This document shows positions 1 through 8,156 of a stretch of DNA of 22,540 bases, one piece after another. Position 1 is the first letter of the stretch, and the number at the start of each line of letters is the position of its first letter. The stretch covers positions 1 to 22,540 of the forward strand of contig RFHN01000067.1 of the NCBI GenBank assembly GCA_003695835.1. The letters run 5' to 3'. The stretch comes from Armatimonadota bacterium. GTDB taxonomy: Bacteria > Armatimonadota > Fimbriimonadia > Fimbriimonadales > ATM1. The position numbers and the translations under genes were made by a program. Below the pieces are notes generated by a model that had not been told where the DNA came from, searched no databases, and saw only the letters and a program-made list of their open reading frames with translations.

Positions 1-477
1 CTGTTTTGCAATCAGAAGGCGTTCCGTTTGAAACAGGACATTCGCGTCTACAGCGATGAGTCAAAGCGCCAAGAGATCCTTCATATCCGGTCGCGCAATA
101 TCATTGATTTTTCCGCTGCCTACGACGTGATCTACACTCCCACGGGTCAAAAGGTGGGAGCCTTGAAGCGAAGGGGTTGGAGGTCCTTGCTTCGCGATTC
201 GTGGATTCTCATGGACGCTCACGACCGCGAGATCGGCGAAATCTACGAGGACACCGCCGCGTGGGCGCTGCTCCGGCGCTTCGTCAGCAAGCTCATTCCC
301 CAGCACTTTCACGTGGACGTGGCTGGGCTGCGAGTGCTCGAGCTCGACCAGCGCTTCAACCCGTTCCTCTATAAGCTCGACATCGAGTTTCCAGCGGCTG
401 GCGACGGTCTTCTGGACCGCCGCCTGGGCATTGCCGCCGCGATCCTGATTGCGGCGATCGAAGGCCGGCAGGGTTGA
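1..477 (+). CDS. Scramblase / LURP-one-like (tubby C2 superfamily) protein, 5' end missing
   Basis: The reading frame is open to the first base of the window, and the residues before the first possible start (a TTG at 28) read N-Q-K-A-F-R-L-K, which fits this family's usual 'QKxFxLKE' strand. The gene therefore very likely begins upstream of the window. The visible part shows the family pattern of an IIDFSAAYDV strand, then GALKRRGWRSLLRDSW, then RRFVSKLIPQ, RFNPF, and a C-terminal DRRLGIAAAILIAAIEGRQG with a hydrophobic helix. Family members have a tubby-like beta-barrel and are loosely linked to phospholipid scramblases; the bacterial role is not established. No signal peptide can be judged because the N-terminus is absent. 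Family assignment is fairly sure, function unknown. Confidence 0.75.
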   Translation: MFCNQKAFRLKQDIRVYSDESKRQEILHIRSRNIIDFSAAYDVIYTPTGQKVGALKRRGWRSLLRDSWILMDAHDREIGEIYEDTAAWALLRRFVSKLIPQHFHVDVAGLRVLELDQRFNPFLYKLDIEFPAAGDGLLDRRLGIAAAILIAAIEGRQG

Positions 478-620
478 CGGACCAACCAGGAGAGAGCAGA
501 CAAGCCGATCATCAGCCTCAAAAAGCGAACCTGGCGGGAGCGGGTACCCAGTTAGGCGACTCCACCTGACACGAATCGGCTTCTCCTTCGTCTGTCGTAT
601 GGAGACTCAAGGAGGAGATC

Positions 621-1568
621 ATGAAAAGCCTGACAATCCCTACACTGTTTTCGTTTGCTCTCGTGGCGTCCTCGGCCGCCGCTTACAAGGTCGTGCCGTC
701 CGGCAAGCTGCTTGGCGAAGAGGCGCTGAGCGTCGCTTTCGCGCCGAGCGGGTCGCAGTTCGTCTGCGGCATGGCGGACAACAGCGTCAAGATCTTCGAC
801 GCGAAGACGAGACAGACCCTCAAAGTGTTCAAGGGGCACAACCTTCCCGTTCGGGCAGTTGCGTGGAGCCCGAAGGGAGACAAGATTGCAAGCGGGGCGG
901 AGAACGCACAGATTCGCGTCTGGAACGTCAAGACCGGCGAGTCGGTGGTCATGCAGCAGCCGGGGCACATCCGCTCCATCTCCCACCTGGCCTTCGACCC
1001 GACCGGCAAGAAGCTCGTGAGTACGGGCGACGACGACACGATTCGCGTTTGGGACATCGCGTCGCGCAAGAGCATTCTGCTCATCAAGGGCGGCGGCATC
1101 AACGTTTACAACGCGCGGTTCGATTCCACCGGCCAGCGGATCGTCGCTGCGTCCCTTGGGAAAGGCCTCATCGTCTACAACGCCAAAACCGGAGCCGCGG
1201 TCTTCGCTCTCAATCATTCCCCCGGTGCGAACGATGTGGACGTCAACTCGGGGTTCACGAGAGGCATTTCGGCGGGGCGGGACGGAAATCTCGCGTTTTG
1301 GGATCTCAAGAACCGCAAGCGCATCACCTTCCTCCGAGGACACACCGACTGGGTCGTGAGCGCTGCGATTAGCCCGAATGGCGCTCTGGCTGCATCGAGT
1401 TCGTCGGACGGCACCGTCATCGTTTGGGATCTCAAGACACTCCAGCCGGTCGCCAAGCTGGAGGGCCAAAGCTACACAGGGTCGCCCCTCGCCTGGAGCG
1501 CGTCCAGCGGCTTCCTTGTCACCGTGGCGGCGGACAATTACCTCCGTATTTATACGGTGACTAAGTAG
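621..1568 (+). CDS. Secreted WD40-repeat beta-propeller protein
   Basis: This 315-residue protein starts at an ATG preceded by a strong ribosome binding site (AAGGAGGAG, about 4 nt upstream), the best in the window. Residues 1-21 form a typical signal peptide (hydrophobic core, SSAAA end). The rest is seven WD40-type repeats of about 40 residues, with recurring cores such as VRVWNVK, IRVWDIA, LAFWDLK and VIVWDLK and GH dipeptides before several blades. Seven blades would close a complete propeller, so the protein looks like a stand-alone binding scaffold outside the cytoplasm. No enzymatic or membrane domain is attached. The partner is unknown and its neighbours give no clear clue. The fold call is secure; any role in assembly of a protein complex is inference. 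Confidence 0.9.
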   Translation: MKSLTIPTLFSFALVASSAAAYKVVPSGKLLGEEALSVAFAPSGSQFVCGMADNSVKIFDAKTRQTLKVFKGHNLPVRAVAWSPKGDKIASGAENAQIRVWNVKTGESVVMQQPGHIRSISHLAFDPTGKKLVSTGDDDTIRVWDIASRKSILLIKGGGINVYNARFDSTGQRIVAASLGKGLIVYNAKTGAAVFALNHSPGANDVDVNSGFTRGISAGRDGNLAFWDLKNRKRITFLRGHTDWVVSAAISPNGALAASSSSDGTVIVWDLKTLQPVAKLEGQSYTGSPLAWSASSGFLVTVAADNYLRIYTVTK

Positions 1569-1630
1569 GATGGCCCGACCTGTTGAACAGACCGGGAACT
1601 TCTCCGGCTCGAGAGCCCGTCCGTTTGTGG

Positions 1631-1636
1631 CATAAT
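1631..1636 (+). promoter_or_regulatory. Candidate extended -10 element (CATAAT) for a leaderless transcript
   Basis: CATAAT preceded by TGG (extended -10 pattern) lies 8 nt before the ATG at 1645. Transcription would start at or within 1-2 nt of the start codon. No convincing -35 is visible. The same arrangement occurs before several other genes in the window. Confidence 0.5.
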
Positions 1637-1644
1637 CAGGATAG

Positions 1645-2370
1645 ATGCTCGGCTCGATGACACGATTCGTTCTCGCGACGGCTCTGCTCTTGATCGCAAG
1701 CGCACTGTTCGCCCAAGAGCAGAGCCGGACGCAAGAGCGCGCCGCGGTCGGCAAACTCGGCCAGCTCACAGCGGACGCGTCCATCTACCTCAAGAAGGAC
1801 ACGCGGTCGCGCGTCCTCTTCAAAGTCAAGAAGGATCACTACGTCGTCCTTCGGGACCTGGACGAGAAGTGGGCGACCGTTGTGATGCGGGACGGTTCGA
1901 GCGGCTACATCGAAGCCAAGTTCGTCAATCTGCTTCCGTACAACGTCAGCGTCCAGCAGCCGATGACGACGCGAGGCGGATACGTGCGCGGCACGCCTTC
2001 CACCGCAGCGGAGTGGCTGATCCAGGAAGCCGTCCGATACATCGGAACGCCCTACGTGTGGGGCGGCAACAGTCTGACGCAAGGCGTGGACTGCAGCGGC
2101 TACGTCCAGCAACTGTTCAAGAAGATCGGCGTCAACCTTCCGCGAACGGCCCAAGAGCAGAGCGTTGTCGGCATGCTCGTACCCACTCTCGCCGACCTTC
2201 AGCCGGGCGACCGGATTTACTTCACCGATGGCGATCGCCAGCGCGTTACGCACTGTGGGATTTACATCGGCAACGGCCAGTTCATTCACAGCAGCCGAGG
2301 GCGAGGTGGCGTGTACATTGACCCTCTCAGCGAGAAGTGGATTGATCTGATCGTTTCGATTCGGCGTTAG
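1645..2370 (+). CDS. SH3-domain NlpC/P60 family cell-wall peptidase
   Basis: This 241-residue secreted protein probably hydrolyses peptide stems of peptidoglycan (a gamma-D-glutamyl-diamino-acid type endopeptidase by family). Residues 1-23 are a signal peptide ending near LFAQEQ. Residues ~35-90 look like a bacterial SH3 (SH3b) domain (ASIYLKKDTRSRVL, YVVLRDLDEKWATV). The NlpC/P60 domain runs from ~125 to the end. The catalytic Cys is C150 in DCSGYVQ, the His is H203 in THCGIYIG, and the third polar residue is H215 in FIHSS. The start at 1645 is chosen because a -10-like box sits 8 nt upstream; a second ATG at 1657 is possible and would only shorten the signal peptide. All catalytic residues are present, so the enzyme should be active. 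Confidence 0.92.
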   Translation: MLGSMTRFVLATALLLIASALFAQEQSRTQERAAVGKLGQLTADASIYLKKDTRSRVLFKVKKDHYVVLRDLDEKWATVVMRDGSSGYIEAKFVNLLPYNVSVQQPMTTRGGYVRGTPSTAAEWLIQEAVRYIGTPYVWGGNSLTQGVDCSGYVQQLFKKIGVNLPRTAQEQSVVGMLVPTLADLQPGDRIYFTDGDRQRVTHCGIYIGNGQFIHSSRGRGGVYIDPLSEKWIDLIVSIRR

Positions 2371-2389
2371 CAACTCTTCGCCCTCTCGG

Positions 2390-2395
2390 TATCCT
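2390..2395 (+). promoter_or_regulatory. Candidate -10 element (TATCCT) for the cupin gene
   Basis: TATCCT lies 18 nt before the ATG at 2414. The implied short leader holds a good Shine-Dalgarno (GGAGGAG). The upstream gene ends only 20 nt earlier, so read-through is equally possible. Confidence 0.3.
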
Positions 2396-2413
2396 CCGCT
2401 CGGAGGAGTTGAG

Positions 2414-2797
2414 ATGGAACGCGACGACGCACCCTTTCCATACGCGACGTTCTTGGACGTCAAGTTTCCACCCTTGACCGCGTTCGACATCCGAACGCTC
2501 GTTGAAGAGAACGAACACCCCTGGTACAACCAGACGCTCTGTCGAGTGAATGACTCCGTGTTGCGTCTTGGCGTGTTTCATGGCGAATACCATTGGCACA
2601 AGCACGACAGGGATGACGAACTCTTCTTCGTGTTGGAGGGTGTGTTACTCGTTGACCTCGAGGACCGTACCGTCGAGCTGAAGCCGTGGCAGGGATTCGT
2701 CGTGCCCCGCGGAATCGTCCACCGAACGCGGGCGCCTGAACACGCCGTGGTCCTGATGATGGAGACAGCGGAGATCGTTCCGACGGGCGACGAATAA
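2414..2797 (+). CDS. Small single-domain cupin protein
   Basis: This 127-residue cytoplasmic protein has one cupin barrel. Motif 1 is complete: H62-x-H64 followed by E69 and G76 in the stretch HKHDRDDELFFVLEG. Motif 2 is also present: PRGIVH with P98, G100 and H103. These four residues (H62, H64, E69, H103) should bind one metal ion. The start is supported by GGAGGAG about 8 nt upstream. Such short cupins bind or isomerise small molecules, but the family is too broad to name a substrate. The gene follows the NlpC/P60 gene by 43 bases and converges with the cytochrome gene, with only 7 bases between stop codons and no visible terminator hairpin. Confidence 0.88.
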   Translation: MERDDAPFPYATFLDVKFPPLTAFDIRTLVEENEHPWYNQTLCRVNDSVLRLGVFHGEYHWHKHDRDDELFFVLEGVLLVDLEDRTVELKPWQGFVVPRGIVHRTRAPEHAVVLMMETAEIVPTGDE

Positions 2798-2804
2798 CCC
2801 TGCC

Positions 2805-4013
2805 TTAGTGCTTGATCTTGTCCCAGTAGAGATCGAATTGGAAGCCCGGACTATGGTCGGGCACGTGGCAACTCTGGCAGCTCTCGGGCCCCGCCTTCAT
2901 GGAGGCGGTGGGCTTCACGATGTGCGCTGATCCAGGCCCGTGACAGCTCTCGCAGCCAACGTCTTTCAGATCGGGTGTCTTGTCCACGGAAACGAAACCG
3001 CTGATCTTGGTGAGTCCTACGACGTGACATCCCACACACTCCGGGTCGCGATGGTTCTTGGTCGCGACCAACGTCGCGTAAGCGTGGGCGTGGTTCGTGT
3101 CCTTCCAGATGTCGAATGCGGAGGGATGGCAGCTGGCGCACGCCTGGGATCCTACGTACTGATGCTCGGACGGCGTGCGCGGAACCTGGTCCAATAAGCC
3201 CTCTTCGTCCACACGCATCAGGTAGGACTCGTAGAGGCGGTGCGCAAGACTGTCATCGTTGTGCTCGGGGCCGAGTTCGATCAGTCGGAAGTTCGTCCAC
3301 TTACCGTTGATTCGTTCGATTCGCCCTACGTACCGGCACTTGTCTCCGACCGAAACCAACGTCCAGCCGTTCACTTCTTCCGGATTGCGCGGGGGATCTC
3401 CACGATGCGAGTAGATGAGCAGCCTACCGTTCCCGTACTCGGATTCCGCAAGCGCGTGAGCGCGCTCATGGTTGCCGGCAAAGAGAACAACCTCTGCGTC
3501 AGGTCGGCTCAAGAGCGCTTCGCGCGCGGGCCGAATCGGCAGCACGGACTTCGTATCCTCGCTGAGCAGACCGAGAATCGGCAAGTCTCCGGACCGGAGG
3601 AACTCCGCCTGGAGGCTGTCGCTGGCGAGGCGCCCGCCCGCAATCTGATCGAGCGCCAGTAACTCCGCAGGCGAGATGCCGGCTTCGATCGCTCCGACGT
3701 TGAGGTACGAGGGCTTGAGGGCGGCGAAAAGCTCGGCCAACGCGTCCGCCTTGAGTTGATCCTGCCGCCCTTTCCCCTCCGTCCAGTTGCCCAGGTCCAC
3801 GTACCAAACGTTTGGCTGGGCTGTGAGCGACCGGACGACCGTAGCCATCCGCTTGACGCCCCCCATCATCGGCTTCGTACAGCCGCAGGGGGAGAGATAC
3901 CCGCGGATATCGCCTGTGATGACGACGACGCGGTCCGGCGCTTCCTGTCTTGGAGCAAGAAGCGATGCAACGGCCAAGCCGAGGGATCCCAGCGCGAGAA
4001 GGAAGCGAGTCAT
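2805..4013 (-). CDS. Secreted fusion: degenerate metallophosphatase-like domain plus tetrahaem c-type cytochrome (cytochrome c554-like)
   Basis: The 402-residue protein starts with a signal peptide (TRFLLALGSLGLAVASLLA). Residues ~28-260 resemble the 5'-nucleotidase/UshA metallophosphatase fold (TGDIRGYLSPCGCTKPMMGG, YVDLGNWTEG). Several metal ligands are changed: the usual DxH reads D35-I-R37, and the usual GNHE reads NVGAIE. The C-terminal ~115 residues hold four CxxCH haem sites at 292 (CASCH), 326 (CVGCH), 354 (CESCH) and 379 (CQSCH), with extra His (H308, H310, H364) as possible distal ligands, as in cytochrome c554-like proteins. It should sit in the periplasm and carry electrons. The ATG at 4013 overlaps the upstream stop as ATGA, so translation is probably coupled. 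An in-frame start at 4133 was rejected because it adds 40 residues before the signal peptide. Confidence 0.87.
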   Translation of the reverse strand: MTRFLLALGSLGLAVASLLAPRQEAPDRVVVITGDIRGYLSPCGCTKPMMGGVKRMATVVRSLTAQPNVWYVDLGNWTEGKGRQDQLKADALAELFAALKPSYLNVGAIEAGISPAELLALDQIAGGRLASDSLQAEFLRSGDLPILGLLSEDTKSVLPIRPAREALLSRPDAEVVLFAGNHERAHALAESEYGNGRLLIYSHRGDPPRNPEEVNGWTLVSVGDKCRYVGRIERINGKWTNFRLIELGPEHNDDSLAHRLYESYLMRVDEEGLLDQVPRTPSEHQYVGSQACASCHPSAFDIWKDTNHAHAYATLVATKNHRDPECVGCHVVGLTKISGFVSVDKTPDLKDVGCESCHGPGSAHIVKPTASMKAGPESCQSCHVPDHSPGFQFDLYWDKIKH

Positions 4014-5578
4014 TGCGCCATGCCGGAAAACGGAATGGAGATTCGAGGGAAGCGCTTCGAGTTCGTGTAAACGACGATTTCGCCATTGACTCGGCCGGCC
4101 GTCGTCGGCGTCCATGCGGCGTCCAGCTTCCATTGGCGGTGGTCTTCGCTTGCCGGCGAGAGGGAGACCTGCACGCCTTCCGGAGCCTCGATCCGCTCGA
4201 TTTCGAACGGCGTCTCGCCGTGCTGTAAAGTCACCGTCCGGACAACGGGCGTCCCGACTGTCGCGTTCCCGAACCAGATCGTCTTGGGAATAGCGAGGAT
4301 GCCTTTGTGAGTTTCGAGAGTTACGTCAATGTAGGGTGCGGTGACCAGATCCGAAAGGAAGACAATCCGCACCCAGTTCAAGCCTGCGGGGAAGCTCTCG
4401 TCGAACGTGAGCGTAACCTTGTATCCGACTCTGGGTATCGGCTGGTTGTCGAACAGCGGGTCCTCGACCTTGCCGTTGAACGGTTCGATCCGGCTCTTCA
4501 CGCCGTCCATATTCACGTCCACGCGCGTGAGACGGACGGGCGTCGGTGACGTGGAGTAGAAGATGAACTCGAAAGAGGTCTCGCCCTCGTCTTTCAGGGT
4601 CACCTGCTTCATCGTGTCGGGCACGACCCGGATGGCGGGCACGGCGCGCAAAGACACGGAGAGATGCTTGACCGGCTCGACGGGATCGTTCGTGTAGAGG
4701 GTGATTGCCTTGGTCACCTTGCCGAACATGTCGCGCGATTGGACGACTGCGTCTATCGTCTTCTCCGTTCTCGGGGGGATGGAAGGGGGCGTCTCCGCGA
4801 GGATGCACTGGCAGGAAGATTCGAAGTCGATCAGCACTTCGGCATCGCCTTCGTTGCGCAAGGTGAAGGGCGCCTTGAAGTCCGGGCCGCGTTGCAGGGT
4901 ACCGAGATCAATGTCCTTCGGCGTCACGATGAGGCGAGGCTCTGTGTACCGGACCGGCGTTTGGTCGCGGAGGATCTGTTCCCAGGTCTTCCTCGCTTCG
5001 ATCAACTTGCGGATGAGAACCCGCTCTTCTTGCGTCGCGCCGACCGGCGGTAGGGACGGCGAGGAAGCGACGTATACGTCCGGACCCATGAGGGCGAAGC
5101 GCACGTTGGACTCGCCCAAGCCCGCGTACATGCCAAACGACTTCGCAATGGCAGCCACGTAGGACCGTTCCGCTACCTGGGCTTGAGCGTTCTCGAGCCG
5201 CGAAAGCAGCCGCGTAACCAGGATATCCCCCTGCCACAGGCGGGCCTTGGTCGGGTCGTTTTCGTCCGTCCATTCGAACCGGATCTTGGCGTCCGCGCCG
5301 GGAACGAACTTCCATTCCCCTTGGCTCAGCGCTTCCACGATTCGAGCAGCCTCTTGGGCGGCCGATTGAAGGCGATCGCCGTCCGGAAGGCTGTAGGTTA
5401 TGGTTCCCGTCGGCCACTGTTCGAGGGCGCTACGGGCGCTGGCCCAGTCCCCCTGGGATGCCGCAACGCCGATCCGATGGTGGATCTCATAAATCTCCGG
5501 TCTGCACCGAGGTGGCAGCGTAGGGGCTTCGGCAAGGGTGAGAAGGGCGACAAGGACCGCCGTCATGGCGCTTACCAT
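4010..5578 (-). CDS. Secreted DUF1573 / Ig-like (ASH-type) domain protein
   Basis: The product is up to 522 residues with an N-terminal signal peptide (TAVLVALLTLAEA). Residues ~60-200 are an unrecognised globular part. From ~215 comes a DUF1573-type beta-sandwich (DIDLGTLQRG, FTLRNEGDAEVLIDFESSC, ITLYTNDP). Two further beta-rich repeats follow; the last (FGNATVGTPVVRTVTL to the end) has the same 'equal onset, restore, TNS/TND' pattern. Such domains bind or space partner proteins in the periplasm. It overlaps the cytochrome gene by 4 bases and is probably co-transcribed, so the two may form one envelope complex. ATG at 5578 or at 5566 could be the start; a TAGAAT box ending 10 nt before 5566 slightly favours the shorter form. 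The ligand or partner is unknown. Confidence 0.8.
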   Translation of the reverse strand: MVSAMTAVLVALLTLAEAPTLPPRCRPEIYEIHHRIGVAASQGDWASARSALEQWPTGTITYSLPDGDRLQSAAQEAARIVEALSQGEWKFVPGADAKIRFEWTDENDPTKARLWQGDILVTRLLSRLENAQAQVAERSYVAAIAKSFGMYAGLGESNVRFALMGPDVYVASSPSLPPVGATQEERVLIRKLIEARKTWEQILRDQTPVRYTEPRLIVTPKDIDLGTLQRGPDFKAPFTLRNEGDAEVLIDFESSCQCILAETPPSIPPRTEKTIDAVVQSRDMFGKVTKAITLYTNDPVEPVKHLSVSLRAVPAIRVVPDTMKQVTLKDEGETSFEFIFYSTSPTPVRLTRVDVNMDGVKSRIEPFNGKVEDPLFDNQPIPRVGYKVTLTFDESFPAGLNWVRIVFLSDLVTAPYIDVTLETHKGILAIPKTIWFGNATVGTPVVRTVTLQHGETPFEIERIEAPEGVQVSLSPASEDHRQWKLDAAWTPTTAGRVNGEIVVYTNSKRFPRISIPFSGMAQ

Positions 5579-5674
5579 TCTATCCTATCAGACTTCGAGC
5601 GGCCTTCGAGGTTTCACGGCTCGTGAGTGAGTTTCCGGCGAGCGGATGCCAATAAGACCTGTGGGGGAACAGGG

Positions 5675-6577
5675 ATGTTCAGAATCTCGCTAGGGCTTTG
5701 TTGCCTTGGCCTCTTGTGGGGATGCGGGGGCGGCGGCGGATCGTTCACCGCGTACGGCACGCGCGAAGTACGCTTCCAGTCGGCGCCGTACGACAACGTG
5801 CCACTGGATGTTGAGACGCCGGACCTGAACGGTCAAACGGACGGCGCAACGAACTTCGTTCGACTGTACGACGCTCAGGATCGCGTTACCGTTCAGGCGC
5901 CATCTACCACGGGCGGCCTTCCCTTCTTCCGGTGGGTCTGGCCGGGAGGCTACTCCACAAGCCCGACGATTACCATCGAAGCGGCCCTCGCGGACCAGTT
6001 GACCGTCGTGTACGGAGACGGATGCACCTTCGAGCCGAACTACGTCGAAGCGGCGGGGCAGCTGTTCTACTGGTCCCGAATGCCGGTTCGCGTGTACTTC
6101 GATGAAAGCACGGGTAGCCCCGACGCCGTCGCCGCGGCTCGCGAAGGGATGCAACGTTGGAACGACAGACTCGGCGGGATCATTGAGTGGATCGAAGTTC
6201 AGGACGCTTCCTCCGCCAACGTCGTCGTCCGCTGGGATCCGGACATCGAGCCGCCCTACGTCGCGTACACAACCTACACGTACGACACCGGCAGCGGGCG
6301 CCTGCTCTCGGCAACGATCCGGATCCTGCCCAGCCTGGACGGCGACGCTGGCCGCGCGCTGGCGAGCCACGAACTCGGTCACGCTCTCGGGATTAGCGGC
6401 CACAGCCCAGAGTGGAGCGACCTCATGTACAGCACGTACACAGGCTTGAACATGCAGGAGGTAACTCTCCGCGACGCGAACACCCTCCGCACCGCTTACT
6501 GCCACCTCTTCGGCGGGAGCCGGTCTGCCAGCCCGAATAGCGGCGAAACGAGGGAAGTGACCGTGAAGTGCCGTTAA
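5675..6577 (+). CDS. Lipoprotein zinc metalloprotease, matrixin-like (metzincin)
   Basis: This 300-residue protein begins with a lipoprotein signal peptide (MFRISLGLCCLGLLWGC, with Cys17 as the lipidated residue) followed by a Gly-rich linker. The start at ATG 5675 is chosen over an upstream GTG at 5627 because it gives a clean lipobox and has a G-rich ribosome site just before it. The C-terminal half contains the zinc motif HELGHALGISGH (H232, E233, H236, H243) and a Met-turn-like SDLMYS shortly after, as in matrixin-type proteases. The spacing is HExxHxxGxxxH, one residue longer than the classical metzincin motif. Residues ~20-130 look like a small beta domain. It probably cleaves envelope or environmental proteins; the substrate is unknown. 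It is divergent from the DUF1573 gene, 96 bases apart. Confidence 0.85.
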   Translation: MFRISLGLCCLGLLWGCGGGGGSFTAYGTREVRFQSAPYDNVPLDVETPDLNGQTDGATNFVRLYDAQDRVTVQAPSTTGGLPFFRWVWPGGYSTSPTITIEAALADQLTVVYGDGCTFEPNYVEAAGQLFYWSRMPVRVYFDESTGSPDAVAAAREGMQRWNDRLGGIIEWIEVQDASSANVVVRWDPDIEPPYVAYTTYTYDTGSGRLLSATIRILPSLDGDAGRALASHELGHALGISGHSPEWSDLMYSTYTGLNMQEVTLRDANTLRTAYCHLFGGSRSASPNSGETREVTVKCR

Positions 6578-6615
6578 GAAGCATAGGATACATGCGTTTC
6601 AGGCTCCATATCGCC

Positions 6616-6621
6616 CATACT
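6616..6621 (+). promoter_or_regulatory. Candidate -10 element (CATACT) inside a 13-bp palindrome
   Basis: CATACT lies 7 nt before the ATG at 6629, consistent with a leaderless transcript. It sits in the perfect inverted repeat GCCCA-TAC-TGGGC (6613-6625), which could be an operator or an mRNA hairpin. Confidence 0.45.
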
Positions 6622-6628
6622 GGGCAGA

Positions 6629-8143
6629 ATGCAGTTTGTCGGCTGGATGATGGATATCGCGAGGGAGCAGTCCCCTTCCTATGAGTTCTTGGAGGAAGTT
6701 GCCTCACGCAGCCTGGACGCCGGATACAACGTGCTCGGTCTCTATCTGGAGCACCGGTTTGCGTACCCCAGCGCGCCTTGGGCGGCGGACGTCGGGGCTC
6801 TAACCACCAAAACCGTTCAGCGCCTCACGAAGAGCTTCTCCCCGAAGGGGCTGCGCGTGATTCCTTTCCTGAACACGCTCGGCCACATGGAGGGTTTCAT
6901 CCGTGCGGAGGGCGGCCAGCAGTACGCAGAGGGAGAGACGACGCGCGGTTCAGCGCAGATCTGCCCGAGCAACAAGGAAGCGGTGAAGTTCGTTCGAGGG
7001 CTCGTGTCAGACGCGATCAAGGCGTTCGACGACCCCTGGATTCACTTGGGTGGCGACGAGGCACATCAGCTCGGACAGTGCCCGGTCTGTGCGAAGAAGG
7101 TCGCCAAAGGCGGCGTCGGCAAGCTTTACGGAGAGTACTACCGCGATCTCTGCGAATTCGTGCTCAAGAAGGGCCGAACGCCGTGTCTTTGGGCGGACAT
7201 GGTCCTTCAATATCCGGAGGCTTTGGAGATGCTCCCGAAAGAGACGATTCTCTTCGACTGGCAATACTCCGATAGCCCGAGCAAGACCACTGCCCAGCTC
7301 CAGAAGGCCGGCTTCAAGGTGGTCGTGTGCCCCGCCGTGCATACCTACGACGCGACCTGGTGCCACTTGCCGCTGACGATGAAAAACGTGGACGATCACG
7401 TCGCCGCCGCGAAGAAACTGAAATGCGAGGGGGTTCTCGTCACGACTTGGGAGTTCTCGTTCTTCACGAACTACGCCTCGACGCTTCCGGTCATCTACGC
7501 GGCTGGCAGACGCATCGCCAAGAAGGCGCCATGGGAGAAAGCGCTCAAGGAGGAGGGTTGCGCCGAATATGCGGAAGCCGCCAAGGTCCTCGGCGAGAAG
7601 ATTCCGAAGCTCTCGAAGTTCATGAAGCCGGGTACGTGGCGTCCGCTCAGGGAGCTTTTTGTGATGAAGGACAACCCCTTCTATCTTTGGGAAGCCTGGC
7701 GGGACGAGGCGTGCGGCAAGGTGGGTACGGAGATTCTGAAACTTTGCGACCACCTGGACAAGACTCTGCCGCCGCAGGACCCGCTTCACTGGAGCGTGCA
7801 GCTCCATCGGGTCGCTGTGGAGTGGGTGAGGATTTGTGAGAAGGCCTACCAGCGCTACGCCAAGCGCGACGTCCGAAAATGCGCAGCCCTGCTGGAGGAA
7901 GGGGCCCTCCGGATCGCCACACTGGGGCCGGGCCTACGGCGAATCGAGGAGATGGGCGGCTCTCGCGCGGATTCGTTGCGACTGAGGAGGATCGTGCAAC
8001 GCGTCAAGCAGGTCGCCCGCCGCGTGCTCGAGCAGCAACGGGGAACGGCCAAGCCGAAGTACCTGCCGGCTTTTGAAGTGATCTACCACCCGGCGTTCGT
8101 CCCAGGCGACCAAGCCGCCTGGCGCGTCAGCCAGTACAAGTGA
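6629..8143 (+). CDS. Glycoside hydrolase family 20-like (beta-N-acetylhexosaminidase-type) protein
   Basis: The 504-residue protein has no signal peptide and so looks cytoplasmic. Residues ~1-310 match a GH20 TIM barrel: FLEEVASRSLDAGYNVLGLYLEHRF, RVIPFLNTLGHMEGF, and the family signature HLGGDEAHQLG with the catalytic pair D143-E144. GH20 enzymes remove terminal beta-linked GlcNAc or GalNAc by substrate-assisted catalysis. The small N-terminal GH20b domain is absent, and residues ~330-504 form a helical extension I do not recognise. CPVCAKK right after the catalytic motif is Cys-rich. The start has no Shine-Dalgarno but a -10-like box 7 nt upstream. It may act in cell-wall sugar recycling; that is inference. 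The gene ends 13 bases from the convergent selenoprotein stop. Confidence 0.82.
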   Translation: MQFVGWMMDIAREQSPSYEFLEEVASRSLDAGYNVLGLYLEHRFAYPSAPWAADVGALTTKTVQRLTKSFSPKGLRVIPFLNTLGHMEGFIRAEGGQQYAEGETTRGSAQICPSNKEAVKFVRGLVSDAIKAFDDPWIHLGGDEAHQLGQCPVCAKKVAKGGVGKLYGEYYRDLCEFVLKKGRTPCLWADMVLQYPEALEMLPKETILFDWQYSDSPSKTTAQLQKAGFKVVVCPAVHTYDATWCHLPLTMKNVDDHVAAAKKLKCEGVLVTTWEFSFFTNYASTLPVIYAAGRRIAKKAPWEKALKEEGCAEYAEAAKVLGEKIPKLSKFMKPGTWRPLRELFVMKDNPFYLWEAWRDEACGKVGTEILKLCDHLDKTLPPQDPLHWSVQLHRVAVEWVRICEKAYQRYAKRDVRKCAALLEEGALRIATLGPGLRRIEEMGGSRADSLRLRRIVQRVKQVARRVLEQQRGTAKPKYLPAFEVIYHPAFVPGDQAAWRVSQYK

Positions 8144-8156
8144 CGGGATTTCGGGC

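Noticed and set aside
478..620. Intergenic stretch before the WD40 gene as a small gene or RNA
   Set aside because: No start with a ribosome site, no long frame of its own and no clear fold apart from the ribosome site of the next gene.
1590..1620. Possible terminator hairpin (GGCTC-GA-GAGCC) after the WD40 gene
   Set aside because: The stem is 5 bp with a 2-base gap and no T-run follows, so it cannot be supported as an intrinsic terminator.
552..1784. 410-codon open frame on the minus strand opposite the WD40 gene
   Set aside because: It mirrors the codon structure of the WD40 gene, spans its intergenic flanks, has no ribosome site and shows no recognisable domain. The + strand product has seven clear repeats and a signal peptide.
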